DNA from: Brevundimonas sp.
Lineage (GTDB): Bacteria; Pseudomonadota; Alphaproteobacteria; Caulobacterales; Caulobacteraceae
NCBI GenBank assembly: GCA_004296955.1
Contig: SCVB01000028.1
Coordinates: 1-61,724, forward strand
DNA: 61,724 bases
Direction of reading: 5' to 3'
In this document: in pieces, positions 8,528-17,798 of the stretch
Numbering within the stretch: the first letter of the stretch is position 1
Layout: each line of letters begins with the position of its first letter
Position numbers and translations under genes: made by a program
The notes under the pieces: model-generated
Databases searched by the model: none
Seen by the model: the letters and a program-made list of their open reading frames with translations, nothing else
What the model was told of the DNA's origin: nothing

Positions 8528-8604
8528 TGGCGCACCCGAGAGGATTCGAACCTCTGACCCCTGCCTTCGGAGGGCAGTACTCTATCCAGCTGAGCTACGG
8601 GTGC
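8528..8604 (-). tRNA. tRNA-Arg (anticodon CCG)
   Basis: Read on the minus strand, a full cloverleaf is visible. The acceptor GCACCCG pairs with CGGGTGC. The D arm is GCTCAGCTGGATAGAGT. The anticodon stem CTGCC/GGCAG encloses the loop CTCCGAA. The T arm is GAGGTTCGAATCCTC. The discriminator is G and the CCA end is encoded. It reads CGG arginine codons. Confidence 0.97.
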
Positions 8605-8779
8605 GTCTGACGGCGAAACGCCGGACGAAGGGCCTTACAGCAGGACCGCCCCGCCCTCAATCCCGAATGCGTCCCGACTGAACGTCGGGATGAACCCCGG
8701 GCCATTCTGGACGATTTGTAAGGTTCGGGCCGACGTATCGTGATCTAGCGTGCGCTTCGCTTCGAAGATGGAGGTCCCG

Positions 8780-10066
8780 ATGCGCACCTTTCTGCTTGCC
8801 CTGCTGATGCTTCTTGGGGCCTGCGCCACTGCTCCGGCGCCCGCCGCGGACCCCTCGGGCGACAGCCTGGACGCCATCGCGCGGGACTATGTCGCCCTGA
8901 TCCTCGAGATCGGCGAGCGCGAGCCCGGCTATGTCGACGCCTATTACGGCCCGGCCGAATGGCAGGAGGCGGCCAAGGCCGACCCGCGCACCGTGCCGCA
9001 GCTGATCCAGGGCGCGGCCGGGCTGACGGAGCGGTTGAACGCGGTTTCGACCCGCGGCGCGGACGAGGCCACGACCCAGCGCCGCGCCTATCTGCTGGCC
9101 CATGTCTCGGCGGCCTCGGCGCGCCTGCGCATGCTGTCGGGCGAGAAGATGGGCTTCGCCGACGAGGCCGAGGCCCTGTTCGGCATCCGGCCCGAACTGG
9201 CCCCGCTGTCGACCTATGATCCGATCCTCGCCGAGATCGACGCCCTGCTGCCGGGCGAAGGCTCGCTGACCGACCGGGTCACCGCCTTCAAGTCGCACTA
9301 TGTGATCCCCCGCGACCGGCTGCAGCCGGTCATGGACGCCGCCATCGCCGAATGCCGGGCCCGCACGGTGCGCCACATCGCCCTGCCGGCCAATGAGCGG
9401 TTCACCCTCAGCTTCGTCGGCGACAAGCCGTGGTCGGGCTACAACTACTATCTGGGCGACGCCGCCAGCCGGATCGAGATCAACGCCGACTTCCCGATCT
9501 ATACCGAGCGGGCGATCGATCTGGGCTGTCACGAGGGTTATCCGGGCCACCACGTCTACAACGCCCTGCTGGAGAAGACCTTTGTGCGCGACCGCGGCTG
9601 GGTGGAGATGAGCGTCTATCCGCTGTTCTCGCCCATGTCCTTCGTGGCCGAGGGCAGCGCCAACTACGGCATCGACCTGGCCTTCCCGGGCGACGAGGGC
9701 ACCCGGTTCGAGCGCGAGGTCCTGTTCCCGCTGGCCGGTCTGGATCCGGCCACGGCGGAGAAGAAGGCGCAGCTGGGCGCCCTGACGCGGCGTCTGGCGC
9801 GGGCCGAGTACACGATCGCGGACGACTGGCTGGCCGGGCGGATCGACCGGGCCGAGACGATCCGGCGGCTGATGAAATACACCCTCGCCGACGAGGCCAA
9901 GGCGACGCAGCGGCTGCGCTTCATCGACACCTACCGCAGCTACATCATCAACTACGGCCTCGGCCGCGACACGGTCCAGGCCTGGGTCGAGCGCCAGGGG
10001 CCGGACCACTGGGCGGGGATGGAGCGGCTGCTATCGAGCCAGATCCTGCCGGCGGATCTGGACTGA
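8780..10066 (+). CDS. DUF885-family putative metallopeptidase lipoprotein
   Basis: A 428-residue exported protein. The lipobox LLGAC gives Cys14-15 as the lipid site. The family signature HEGYPGHHVY starts at His251, and a second Glu region AEGSANYGID follows about 40 residues later. This fits a zinc site of the DUF885 type. The middle has a long alpha-helical run. GGAGG at 8770-8774 fixes the start at 8780; an earlier ATG at 8750 would hide the signal peptide. The family is widespread in Caulobacterales, with peptidase or dipeptidase activity only inferred. It is flanked by tRNA-Arg and a second HExxH-containing exported protein. Confidence 0.82.
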   Translation: MRTFLLALLMLLGACATAPAPAADPSGDSLDAIARDYVALILEIGEREPGYVDAYYGPAEWQEAAKADPRTVPQLIQGAAGLTERLNAVSTRGADEATTQRRAYLLAHVSAASARLRMLSGEKMGFADEAEALFGIRPELAPLSTYDPILAEIDALLPGEGSLTDRVTAFKSHYVIPRDRLQPVMDAAIAECRARTVRHIALPANERFTLSFVGDKPWSGYNYYLGDAASRIEINADFPIYTERAIDLGCHEGYPGHHVYNALLEKTFVRDRGWVEMSVYPLFSPMSFVAEGSANYGIDLAFPGDEGTRFEREVLFPLAGLDPATAEKKAQLGALTRRLARAEYTIADDWLAGRIDRAETIRRLMKYTLADEAKATQRLRFIDTYRSYIINYGLGRDTVQAWVERQGPDHWAGMERLLSSQILPADLD

Positions 10067-10072
10067 GGCTGG

Positions 10073-11227
10073 TCAGCCGGCGGCCGGGCTCGTCCAGAGT
10101 CTGTCCGCCGGCAGCTCCATGATCCGGCTGGCGGCCCCGGCGAGGGAGGCGGGGGCCAGGCGCCCGGTCGCGGCGGCCTGGACGATCCAGGTTTCGAAAT
10201 TCCCGCCGGTCCGGTCGTAACCGTCGGCCTTGAGCAGTCCGTAGAGCGCGGCGGCGAGGATGTGCATGCCCTCGTCCTGACGGCGCCAGTACTCGCCGGG
10301 CGGCCGGGCAAACCCCAGCCGTTCGCTGACGATCTGCTCCAGCGCCTGGACGCAGTCCTCATTGAGCAGGCCCGCGATACTGTTGTAGCCGAATGCCGGG
10401 TTGTGCTCCGCGACCACGCGGGTCAGCAGCGGATCGCGCTCGAGCGTCTGAAGCACCAGACGGGCCGTGGGCCCCTCCATATCGAAGGGCGGGTGCAGCA
10501 TCTCGTGCGCGGCGTTCCGGAGGACGACGGCGTCGGGATAGTCGTGGTGCGTCAGGAACCGCTGGCCGCGGACCTTGATGCCGTGCGGCTTGGAGAAGTG
10601 AAGCAGGATCACCTCCAGTGAGGCGTCGTTGAACGGGCGGCCCAGCAGCCGCTCCTGTTCGGCGATGACGTCGTAGCCCGCCAGGGTGGCTTCGAGGGCC
10701 GGGATTCTCGAGGTGAGGCGGGCGCCGAGGAACTCGCGCCGCAGGGCGGCGAAGCCCGCGTCCTTCAGGCCCTCCAGCACGGTGAGAACCAGCGGCCGGT
10801 AGCGCATGAGGGCGCTCCAGTCCTCGTCGTCGAGCGCGTTTTCACCTGTCCTCGCGACGGGCGCGATCACCCTTTCTGCGTCGCGCAGAGAGGTGATGAC
10901 GGCGTCGAGCGTGTCGTCCGGCCCGGCCGACAGGATGTTGCACAGGCCCGGACCGAGCAGGAATTTCGCCTCGTCGGCCATGGCCTGGACCGTCGCCATG
11001 GCCGCCATCGCCGCCGGGCTCATCCGGGGCAGGATGACCGCCAGTTCGGCGCGGTAGTAGTCGGCATAGAAGGGCTTGCCGGACAGGGGGCCAAGGAAGC
11101 ACAGGGCGTCAAAGCCCTGGGATGCGCGGACCTTCCACCGGGTGCGGATCGGCGCATCGGCGAGGGAAACGGCGGGGACCGCCAGGGGAAGGGCGGCGGC
11201 GGAGAGGATAAGCTGGCGACGGTTCAT
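10073..11227 (-). CDS. Exported protein with HExxH motif, unknown
   Basis: A 384-residue protein. The N-terminus NRRQLILSAAALPLAVPAVSLADA is a signal peptide with an RR pair, possibly Tat. HEMLH at 241-245 fits a zinc HExxH helix. Glu290 in LLNEDCVQALEQ, 45 residues later, could be the third ligand as in gluzincin-type peptidases. I do not recognise the family. It converges on the DUF885 gene with only 6 bases between stops. An AraC regulator gene lies just upstream on the same strand (9 bases), so it may be co-expressed with that regulator. Confidence 0.7.
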   Translation of the reverse strand: MNRRQLILSAAALPLAVPAVSLADAPIRTRWKVRASQGFDALCFLGPLSGKPFYADYYRAELAVILPRMSPAAMAAMATVQAMADEAKFLLGPGLCNILSAGPDDTLDAVITSLRDAERVIAPVARTGENALDDEDWSALMRYRPLVLTVLEGLKDAGFAALRREFLGARLTSRIPALEATLAGYDVIAEQERLLGRPFNDASLEVILLHFSKPHGIKVRGQRFLTHHDYPDAVVLRNAAHEMLHPPFDMEGPTARLVLQTLERDPLLTRVVAEHNPAFGYNSIAGLLNEDCVQALEQIVSERLGFARPPGEYWRRQDEGMHILAAALYGLLKADGYDRTGGNFETWIVQAAATGRLAPASLAGAASRIMELPADRLWTSPAAG

Positions 11228-11236
11228 GCCGCCGCT

Positions 11237-11941
11237 CTATCCCGCCGTCGGCGCCCCGATCTTGAACCAACTTAACCTGCGCCAGTTGCCCGGGGTGCGG
11301 CCGGTAAGGGCGACGATGGCGCGGGTCATGTGCGCCTGATCGGCGAAGCCGGCGTCGAGGGCCAGATCGGCCAGCGAGCCCGGTTCGGAAAGCCGCTTCA
11401 GGGCCTGTCGGGCCCGGGCCTCGCTGCGATAGCGGGCCGGGCTGACGCCATAGGCCTGCCGGAACCCGCGCGAGACCGAGCCGGGGGCGATGCCCCGGCC
11501 TCTCGCCCAGTCGGCCAGGGAGATGCGGCCGTCGCACCGCAGGGCGGCGGAGAGGCAGTCCGGCCAGTCGGCGGACTGGGCGGGCGCGGGCGTCAGCTGG
11601 TCCAGCAAGTCCCCGGTCGCCGCGCGGAGGTCGCGTTCGGCGATCCGGGCGATCCGGTCGGGGTCCGGAACGGACATGAACGACTGGGCCGGCCGCCAGC
11701 CGTCGGGAAGGGGCAGGTTCAGCACGCTGGCGCCCCGACCGCCGAACCGGTTGAAATGGGCCTCGAAGCCTTCGTGCAGGACGACCTCGCCGGCGCTGAC
11801 CGTCCGGCGGCCCGCGTCGCCGGCCTCGACATAGCCGCCCTCGAGCACGAGCGCGGCATAGCCAAGCGCGTGTCTGTGCCGGGCCGCCGACGCCCCGGCC
11901 GCCAGATGTTGCCGCAACGGCGGGGCGTGCTGGTCCATCAC
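11237..11941 (-). CDS. AraC-family transcriptional regulator
   Basis: A 234-residue regulator. The N-terminal half looks like a cupin-type ligand domain (RHRHALGYAALVLEGGYVEAGD, VVLHEGFEAHFNRFG). The C-terminal half has two AraC helix-turn-helix motifs (SLADWARGRGIAPGSVSRGFRQAYGV and LADLALDAGFADQAHMTRAI). It is encoded 9 bases upstream of the HExxH protein on the same strand, so co-transcription is likely. The effector is unknown. High confidence in family, none in target. Confidence 0.85.
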   Translation of the reverse strand: MMDQHAPPLRQHLAAGASAARHRHALGYAALVLEGGYVEAGDAGRRTVSAGEVVLHEGFEAHFNRFGGRGASVLNLPLPDGWRPAQSFMSVPDPDRIARIAERDLRAATGDLLDQLTPAPAQSADWPDCLSAALRCDGRISLADWARGRGIAPGSVSRGFRQAYGVSPARYRSEARARQALKRLSEPGSLADLALDAGFADQAHMTRAIVALTGRTPGNWRRLSWFKIGAPTAG

Positions 11942-12007
11942 GGCAGTCTGGCGCCGTCCGCCCGGCGCGATAAGTGAATTCCCGTCAAGGAAGGCGGTGG
12001 TCCCGGC

Positions 12008-12802
12008 CTATTGAGCCAGCATGCCGCCGTCGATCTTGAACTCGGCGCCGGTGACGAATTTGGACTCGTCCGAGGCGAGGTAGAGGACGCAATACGCCAC
12101 GTCGTCGGGCTCGCCGATGCGCTTGAGGGGGATGCCGCGGCTGAGGCGTTCGTGAGCCTTGGCCTCGTCGCCGCCGGCCATGGCGATGAAGGGGTCGAGG
12201 ATCGGGGTCTTGATGAAGACCGGGTGGACCGAGTTGCAGCGCACGTTCCAGTCCATCTTGGCGGCCTCGAGGGCGACGGTCTTGGAATACATCCACACGC
12301 CCGCCTTGGTGGCGTTGTAGGCGCCCATGCCCGGGGCGGCGGCGAGTCCGGCGATCGAGGAGATGTTGATGATCGAGGACGGCGCCGAAGCGCGCAGATG
12401 GGGCATGGCGTGTTTGCAGCCCAGCATGATCGACAGCAGGTTGATCTCGAACTGACGCTGCCAGCAGGCGACCGTATCCTGTTCCACGAAGGCCAGGACG
12501 TCGCCGACGCCGGCGTTGTTGACCAGGATGGACAGGCCCCCCATCGCCTTGACGGCGTCGTCGATGACCGCGACCCACTGGTCCTCCCTCGCCACGTCAT
12601 GCCGGAAGGCGAAGGCCGAGCCCGGGATATCGCCGTTGATCGCGTCGGCGAGGGCCGCGGCGCGGTCGCCGTCGATGTCGGTGACGGCGACCTTCGCGCC
12701 TTCCCGCGCCAGCATCCAGGCCATGGCCTCGCCCAGCCCGCCGGCCGCCCCGGTGATCAGGGCCTGTTTGCCCGCGACCCGCCCCGCCCTGTCCGTCATC
12801 AT
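12008..12802 (-). CDS. Short-chain dehydrogenase/reductase
   Basis: A 264-residue classical SDR. It has the nucleotide motif TGAAGGLG (17-24), NNAG (95-98), the catalytic Ser in INISSIAG and the YNATK pair Tyr162/Lys166. Asp at the end of beta-2 (VTDIDG) favours NAD+ over NADP+. Its ATG overlaps the phhB stop as ATGA, and GGGAG precedes it, so it is translated with the pterin dehydratase. The substrate is unknown. The link to phhB could suggest pterin or aromatic metabolism, but no phenylalanine hydroxylase is nearby. Confidence 0.9.
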   Translation of the reverse strand: MMTDRAGRVAGKQALITGAAGGLGEAMAWMLAREGAKVAVTDIDGDRAAALADAINGDIPGSAFAFRHDVAREDQWVAVIDDAVKAMGGLSILVNNAGVGDVLAFVEQDTVACWQRQFEINLLSIMLGCKHAMPHLRASAPSSIINISSIAGLAAAPGMGAYNATKAGVWMYSKTVALEAAKMDWNVRCNSVHPVFIKTPILDPFIAMAGGDEAKAHERLSRGIPLKRIGEPDDVAYCVLYLASDESKFVTGAEFKIDGGMLAQ

Positions 12803-13098
12803 TTCGCTCCCGCCTCGGCCGCCGCCCGGTCGATGAACCGGGCCATGTCGACATCCTTGTCCGTCACGCCGCCGGCGTCGTGGGTGGTCAGCAGCACCTC
12901 GACGCGATTGTAGACGTTGGACCACTCCGGGTGATGGTCGACCTTGTCGGCCAGCAGCGCCACGCGCGTCATGAAACCGAAGGCGGCGTTGAAGTCGGCG
13001 AAGGTCAGCCGGCGCTCGATCGCGGGGCGGTCGCCGGCGTGGAGAGTCCACAGCGGCAGGCCCCTGAGAGCTTCCGCAACGTCAATCCGGTCAGCCAT
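12799..13098 (-). CDS. phhB: Pterin-4a-carbinolamine dehydratase
   Basis: The 99-residue protein dehydrates 4a-hydroxytetrahydropterin, recycling the cofactor after aromatic amino acid hydroxylation. The family core is clear: [24 protein letters not shown], then [20 protein letters not shown]. The paired histidines in DHHPEW are the active-site residues of the family. ATG 13098 has AGGAGG 6-7 bases upstream; a longer frame to 13164 has no such site. First gene of a two-gene operon with the SDR. Confidence 0.93.
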   Translation of the reverse strand: MADRIDVAEALRGLPLWTLHAGDRPAIERRLTFADFNAAFGFMTRVALLADKVDHHPEWSNVYNRVEVLLTTHDAGGVTDKDVDMARFIDRAAAEAGAK

Positions 13099-13214
13099 GG
13101 CGTCCTCCTTCACCCCTCCGCCGTATCCCGCCGACGGGTGGTCCACAAGCGGCACGGAACGCACGGCGAAGCTTTGACGTTAACGAGCGTCGCCATTTCG
13201 AACGGGAGCCCGCC

Positions 13215-13922
13215 ATGGACAATATGTGGATCGCCGCGCTGGATCCCGCCGACCGGAAACGGATCGAACCCCATCTGCATGAGCGGCCCTTCGCCCAGGG
13301 CCAGATGCTGTACGACGCCGGAGAGGCGGTCGAGGAGGTGTGGTTCCCGATGAGCGGGGTGGTCTCGCTGATGACCATTCTCGACGACGACCGGATGATC
13401 GAGACCGCCGCCATCGGCCGCGAGGGCCTGGTCGGCGTCACCTGCGGCCCGATGAACGCCCGCGCCGCCAGCCGGGCCATCGCCCAGGTGGATGGCGTCT
13501 CGGCCTGTTGCCCGTCCGACGTCTTCGCCGAGGCCCTGCAGGCCAGCGAGTCGATGCGCACGGCCCTGGCCAAATTCACGGAAAGCCTGTTCGCCCAGGT
13601 GCAACAGGCCGCCGCCTGCAACGCCCAGCATCGGCTGGACGAGCGGCTGGCGCGCTGGCTGCTGACCATCCACGACCGCGCCGACGGCGACCGCTTCAGC
13701 CTGACCCAGTCCGACATCGCCGGCATGCTGGGGGTGCGGCGGGCCACGGTCTCGGAGGTCGGGGCGGTGCTGGAGGAGGACGGGCTTATCCGGCGCGGCC
13801 GGGGCTGGGTCGAGGTCAAGGACCGCAAGGCGTTGGAGGCGGCCGCCTGCGGCTGCTACGACGCGATGCGCGGCCTGATGAAGGATCTCGGCGTGCCCCG
13901 CCCCAGGGCCGGAACCCACTGA
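13215..13922 (+). CDS. Crp/Fnr-family transcriptional regulator
   Basis: A 235-residue regulator. A cyclic-nucleotide-binding-like beta barrel occupies about 10-130 (EEVWFPMSGVVSLMTILDD, IGREGLVGV). A Crp-type winged helix follows (about 150-225; SLTQSDIAGMLGVRRATVSEVGAVLEEDGLI). It lacks the four-Cys iron-sulfur pattern of Fnr, so it is not an obvious oxygen sensor. The WFP...SLM pattern is common to the Caulobacterales Crp/Fnr proteins that answer unknown signals. GGGAG 6 bases before the ATG supports the start. It is divergent from phhB. Confidence 0.88.
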   Translation: MDNMWIAALDPADRKRIEPHLHERPFAQGQMLYDAGEAVEEVWFPMSGVVSLMTILDDDRMIETAAIGREGLVGVTCGPMNARAASRAIAQVDGVSACCPSDVFAEALQASESMRTALAKFTESLFAQVQQAAACNAQHRLDERLARWLLTIHDRADGDRFSLTQSDIAGMLGVRRATVSEVGAVLEEDGLIRRGRGWVEVKDRKALEAAACGCYDAMRGLMKDLGVPRPRAGTH

Positions 13923-13989
13923 GGCCGAGGCCGGAACCGCGACGACGCTGCCCGGTGACGGCGGCGCGGCGACGCGCTAGACCCCGACC

Positions 13990-14772
13990 ATGACCGACGC
14001 CGCCTCCGACATTCCCACCGGCAAGACCTCGTCCTTCGGCTTTCGCGACGTCGATGCGAAGGAGAAGGTGCAACTGGTCCGCGGCGTGTTCGACAGCGTG
14101 GCCTCCAGCTACGATCTGATGAACGACCTGATGAGCGGGGGCGTGCACCGGCTGTGGAAGGACGCGGCGGCGGCGAAGCTGAATCCGCGGCCGGGCGAGA
14201 CCATCCTCGACGTGGCCGGCGGCACCGGCGACATGGCGCGGCGCTATGCGAAGCTGGCGCGGGCGGCGCAGGGCCGGCGCGGCGGCGCCGACGCCTCGGT
14301 CATCGTGCTGGACTATAACGCCGAGATGATCATGGCCGGCGTCCACAAGGGCGGCGAACCGGAGATGCAGTGGACCGTGGGCGACGCCATGGCCCTGCCG
14401 CTGCCGGACGCCTCGGTCGACGCCTATTCGATCAGTTTCGGCATCCGCAACGTCGCCGACATTCCGCAGGCCCTGCGCGAGGCGCGGCGGGTGCTGAAGC
14501 CCGGCGGGCGGTTCCTGTGTCTGGAGTTTTCGCGGCCCACGGCCTCGGCGGTGCGCAAGGCCTATGACGCCTGGTCCTTCCACGCCATTCCGCGCATCGG
14601 CGGCTGGGTCGCGGGCGACCGCGACAGCTACCAGTATCTGGTCGAGAGCATCCGCCGCTTCCCCGACCAGCCGACCTTCAAACGCATGATCGAGGACGCC
14701 GGCTTCAGCCGGGTGACCGTGACCAATCTGTCGGGCGGGGTCGCCGCCATCCATCATGGGTGGGCGATCTGA
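13990..14772 (+). CDS. ubiE: Ubiquinone/menaquinone C-methyltransferase UbiE
   Basis: A 260-residue SAM-dependent methyltransferase that C-methylates 2-methoxy-6-polyprenyl-benzoquinol in ubiquinone synthesis. The UbiE signature [24 protein letters not shown] is intact. The SAM motif [11 protein letters not shown] and a later [15 protein letters not shown] follow, as does a C-terminal [13 protein letters not shown] Gly-rich insert ([11 protein letters not shown]) is normal in alphaproteobacteria. Its last 13 bases overlap the GTG start of ubiB, so the pair is coupled. Confidence 0.96.
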   Translation: MTDAASDIPTGKTSSFGFRDVDAKEKVQLVRGVFDSVASSYDLMNDLMSGGVHRLWKDAAAAKLNPRPGETILDVAGGTGDMARRYAKLARAAQGRRGGADASVIVLDYNAEMIMAGVHKGGEPEMQWTVGDAMALPLPDASVDAYSISFGIRNVADIPQALREARRVLKPGGRFLCLEFSRPTASAVRKAYDAWSFHAIPRIGGWVAGDRDSYQYLVESIRRFPDQPTFKRMIEDAGFSRVTVTNLSGGVAAIHHGWAI

Positions 14773-16355
14773 CCAGTCCCGCCGACTACAAGACGGCGCC
14801 GCCGCCGCCGCTGGCCGAACCGGTGCGGCGTCCGGTCGACGCGACCCTGCGGCTGCTCGGCTGGGGCTGGGTGCTGGTGCGCCACGACGCCCTGGTTCCC
14901 CGCGAGATCACGCCCCTGCTGCCGGTCTGGGTGCGCTGGATCGCCCATCTGCTGCACGCCTTCGCCGGCAAGGAGGGCCGCGAGGGCCGGCCCGGACAGC
15001 GGCTCGGCAAGGCGTTCGAACATCTGGGGCCGGTGGCCATCAAACTGGGCCAGGTGCTGGCCACCCGCGCCGACATCTTCGGCGTCGAATTCGCCCGCGA
15101 CCTGGGTCGGCTGAAGGACGCCCTGGCCCCCTTCCCGGTCGACCAGGCGCGGCGCGAGATCGAGCGCTCGCTGGGCCGGCCGGTCGAGGCCCTGTTCACC
15201 GATTTCGGCCCGCCTGTCGCCGCCGCCTCCCTGGCCCAGGCGCATCCGGCCTGGCTGGCCGACGGCCGCAAGGTGGCGGTCAAGGTGCTGCGCCCCGGCG
15301 TCGAGCGGCGCGTGGCGCAGGGGCTGGATTCGATGCGGCTGGCGGCGCGGATCGCGGTGCGTTTCGTGCCCCTGGCGCGGCGGCTGGAGCCCTCGGCCTT
15401 CGTCGAGACCATCGCCCGCGCGCTGCGTCTGGAGCTGGACATGCGGCTGGAGGCGGCCGCCGCCTCGGAGCTCAAGGACATCATGGACCGGGACGTGGCC
15501 GCCGGCGGCCATATGACCGCGCCGGCGGTGATCTGGGACGGCGTCGGCAAGCGGGTGCTGACGCTGGAATGGGCGCCGGGCATGGCCATGACCGATCCGG
15601 CGGCCGCCGATCAGCCGGGACTGGACAAGGACGCCCTGGCCGACAACGTCGTGCGCGCCTTCCTGACCCAGGCGCTGGACCACGGGACCTTCCACGCCGA
15701 CCTGCACGAGGGGAACCTGTTCTGCCACGCACCGGCGGAGCTGACGGCGATCGATTTCGGCATCGTCGGGCGGCTGGGACCGTCGGAGCGGCGCTATCTG
15801 GCTGAGATCCTGTGGGGCTTCCTGAGCCGCGACTATGACCGCATCAGCCGGGTGCATTTCGAGGCCGGCTATGTGCCGCCCGAGCATTCGGTCGAGGCCT
15901 TCGCCCAGGCCCTGCGGGCGGTCGGCGAACCGGTCATCGGCAAGGCGGCGTCGCAGGTGTCGATGGGCCGTCTGCTGGGCCAGCTGTTCGAGATCACCGA
16001 CCTGTTCGACATGCATCTGCGGCCCGAGCTGATCCTGCTGCAGAAGACCATGGTCTCGGTCGAGGGGGTGGCCCGGCGGCTGAATCCCGACCACGACCTG
16101 TGGGCCGCGGCCGCTCCGGTGGTCGAACGCTGGATCCGGCGCGAGCTCGGGCCCCAGGCCCAGGTGCGCGACGCCATCGAGGAAATCCGCGCCACCCTGA
16201 AGGCCCTGTCACGGCTGGCGCAGAACCCGCCGCAGCCGCAGACGGTTGTGATCCGCGAGGTTCATACCCCGGCGTGGATGGTCGTCTGCGTCACCCTTGC
16301 AACCGCCGCGGCGGTCGCCGCCCTTGTTCTGTCGCTTTGGCCCGCCATCGTCTGA
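14760..16355 (+). CDS. ubiB: UbiB-family ubiquinone biosynthesis kinase-like protein
   Basis: A 531-residue atypical kinase needed for ubiquinone synthesis or lipid precursor handling. It shows the invariant KxGQ motif ([11 protein letters not shown], 94-104), the Ala-rich loop replaced by [12 protein letters not shown], the catalytic-type FHADLHEGN, and [10 protein letters not shown] as the DFG equivalent. One or two C-terminal membrane helices lie at about 505-528. The start is GTG at 14760 inside ubiE; an ATG at 14756 is out of frame. The usual HPGN is HEGN here, a small deviation. coaBC, often next in relatives, is absent. Confidence 0.95.
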   Translation: MGDLTSPADYKTAPPPPLAEPVRRPVDATLRLLGWGWVLVRHDALVPREITPLLPVWVRWIAHLLHAFAGKEGREGRPGQRLGKAFEHLGPVAIKLGQVLATRADIFGVEFARDLGRLKDALAPFPVDQARREIERSLGRPVEALFTDFGPPVAAASLAQAHPAWLADGRKVAVKVLRPGVERRVAQGLDSMRLAARIAVRFVPLARRLEPSAFVETIARALRLELDMRLEAAAASELKDIMDRDVAAGGHMTAPAVIWDGVGKRVLTLEWAPGMAMTDPAAADQPGLDKDALADNVVRAFLTQALDHGTFHADLHEGNLFCHAPAELTAIDFGIVGRLGPSERRYLAEILWGFLSRDYDRISRVHFEAGYVPPEHSVEAFAQALRAVGEPVIGKAASQVSMGRLLGQLFEITDLFDMHLRPELILLQKTMVSVEGVARRLNPDHDLWAAAAPVVERWIRRELGPQAQVRDAIEEIRATLKALSRLAQNPPQPQTVVIREVHTPAWMVVCVTLATAAAVAALVLSLWPAIV

Positions 16356-16377
16356 TCCTGGTACTGGAGACGACCCC

Positions 16378-16836
16378 ATGAAGCCGCTTTTGATCGCCGC
16401 CGCCCTTTTGCTGGTTCCCGCCGCGGCCCAGGCCCAGGTGGCCGCCGGCTCCCTGCCGAACAGTTTCGACGCCCCCGCCCGCCCGGCGAGCGCCGCCGCG
16501 CCTGTCCGGGCCGCGCCGCCCGCTGCGCCGGCCGCGACCGCCCCCGCCAATCCCCGGGCCGAGGAGGTCCTGCGCGAAATCATCGCCGGCGCCCAGGCCG
16601 GGTCGATCAACTATGCGCTGATGACCGACGACCTCGCCGGCAAGGTGCGGGAGCAGGAGACGGCGATCCAGCCCCTGATCTCGGGCTTCGGTCCGGTCCA
16701 GGCCGTGGACTTCCTCGGCGCCCAGAACGGGGCCGACCTGTTCGCCGTGGTCTTCTCCAACGCCGCGACCCAGTGGGTGATCGGCTTCGACGAGACCGAC
16801 AAGGTCGCCGCCCTGCTGTTCCGCCCGGCGGAATAG
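16378..16836 (+). CDS. Small exported protein, unknown
   Basis: A 152-residue protein with a clean signal peptide (MKPLLIAAALLLVPAAAQA). A Pro/Ala-rich linker (about 30-60) leads into a compact domain: EEVLREIIAGAQAGSINYALMTDDLAGKVREQ, then GPVQAVDFLGAQNGADLFAVVFSNAATQWVIGFDE. The C-terminal half resembles small DUF3887- or NTF2-like periplasmic domains, but I cannot assign it. GGAGA lies about 8 bases before the ATG. It may be co-transcribed with ubiB, 22 bases upstream. Confidence 0.7.
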   Translation: MKPLLIAAALLLVPAAAQAQVAAGSLPNSFDAPARPASAAAPVRAAPPAAPAATAPANPRAEEVLREIIAGAQAGSINYALMTDDLAGKVREQETAIQPLISGFGPVQAVDFLGAQNGADLFAVVFSNAATQWVIGFDETDKVAALLFRPAE

Positions 16837-16840
16837 GCCG

Positions 16841-17245
16841 TCAGTCGTCGCTGCCGGGCCGGCCGCGGCCGCTCTTGATCGTGGAGCGTTTGGCCTTGCC
16901 CTCCAGCCGCCGTTCCTTCGAGGCGCGGGTGGGTTTGGTCGGCACGCGATAGACCGGCGCGATCGACGCCTTGTCGACCAGCCCCTGCAGCCGTTCGATG
17001 GCGTCGGCGCGGTTGCGTTCCTGGGTGCGGTAGCGGACGGCGGTGATCAGGATGACCCCGTCCAGCGTCAGCCGGCTGCCCGCCAGCTTCATCAGCCGGG
17101 CCCGCACCGGCTCGGTGAGCGACGGCGAGTTGCGCGCGTCGAACCGCATCTGCACCGCGGTCGAGACCTTGTTGACGTTCTGCCCGCCCGGACCGCCGGC
17201 GCGGAAGAAGCGGAACTCCAGCTCGCTCTCGGGGATGACGGTCAA
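16841..17245 (-). CDS. arfB: Ribosome-rescue peptidyl-tRNA hydrolase ArfB
   Basis: A 134-residue codon-independent release factor that frees peptides from ribosomes stalled on truncated mRNA. The catalytic GGQ lies in RAGGPGGQNVNKVSTAVQMRF, and the basic tail (TKPTRASKERRLEGKAKRSTIKSGRGRP) is the mRNA-channel anchor. No ATG is available: the start is probably TTG at 17245, whose TGA overlap with yaiI (TTGA) indicates coupling. The first residues would read MTVIPESELEF, as in other ArfB proteins. Confidence 0.93.
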   Translation of the reverse strand: MTVIPESELEFRFFRAGGPGGQNVNKVSTAVQMRFDARNSPSLTEPVRARLMKLAGSRLTLDGVILITAVRYRTQERNRADAIERLQGLVDKASIAPVYRVPTKPTRASKERRLEGKAKRSTIKSGRGRPGSDD

Positions 17246-17706
17246 CGGACCACCCGTTTGGCGCGGACGACGGCCTGATCGAGCGCCTGCAGGAAGGCGG
17301 AGCGATCCTTCGGCCCGAACGGCGGCGGGCCCGAGGTGGCGACGCCCATGGAGCGCAGATGCTCGCCCACCATCCGCCCGGCCAGGGCCGAGCCGATCGA
17401 GTCGGGCGTGAAGGGCTGGCCGTTGGATTTCAGCGCCTGGGCGCCGGCTTTCAGGCAGCGGTCGGCCAGGGGGATGTCGGCGGTGATGACGATGTCGCCC
17501 GGCCCGGCCCGTTCGGCGATCCAGTCGTCGGCGATGTCCGGCCCGGCGTCGACGACGACCTGTTCGATCCACTTCTCGCGCAGCGTGTTGATCCAGCTGT
17601 TCGAGACCACGAACACATGCAGGCCGTAGCGGGCGGCCACGCGATAGACCTCGTCCTTCACCGGACAGGCGTCGGCGTCGATGAAGAGGCGGGGCGAAGC
17701 GGGCAT
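17242..17706 (-). CDS. yaiI: YaiI/YqxD (DUF188) family protein
   Basis: A 154-residue cytoplasmic protein. The N-terminal FIDADACPVKDEVYRVA is the DUF188 signature, a PIN-like acidic cluster, followed by GDIVITADIPLADRCLKAGA and a basic C-terminus. The family is predicted to be nuclease-like, but its activity is unproven. It is the first gene of a pair with arfB, a ribosome-rescue factor, which makes an RNA role plausible (inference). An inverted heptamer array begins directly upstream of its ATG. Confidence 0.92.
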   Translation of the reverse strand: MPASPRLFIDADACPVKDEVYRVAARYGLHVFVVSNSWINTLREKWIEQVVVDAGPDIADDWIAERAGPGDIVITADIPLADRCLKAGAQALKSNGQPFTPDSIGSALAGRMVGEHLRSMGVATSGPPPFGPKDRSAFLQALDQAVVRAKRVVR

Positions 17707-17798
17707 AGGTTCCAGGGGCTAGGTTCTAGGGACTAGGGAAGCAATGGTCGGTGACTGGCCCACCTACCGTAGCCCCTAATCCCTAGCCCCTAGAACCT
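17707..17798. repeat. Inverted array of CTAGGG-type heptamers
   Basis: The whole gap between yaiI and the amidohydrolase stop is one inverted array. The left arm (17707-17738) is built of 7-base units (CCAGGGG, CTAGGTT, CTAGGGA, CTAGGG). The right arm (17770-17798), read on the minus strand, gives CTAGGGG, CTAGGGA, TTAGGGG, CTAC. The spacer is about 31 bases. Both arms start with AGGTTC. The structure parallels the GGTGATT arrays around 30.6 and 31.1 kb, but here there is no gene between the arms. Confidence 0.7.

Noticed and set aside
8657-10009. A 450-codon antisense frame over the DUF885 gene
   Set aside because: The plus-strand protein has a lipobox, a ribosome site and the family motif; the antisense product is Arg/Gly-rich without any domain.
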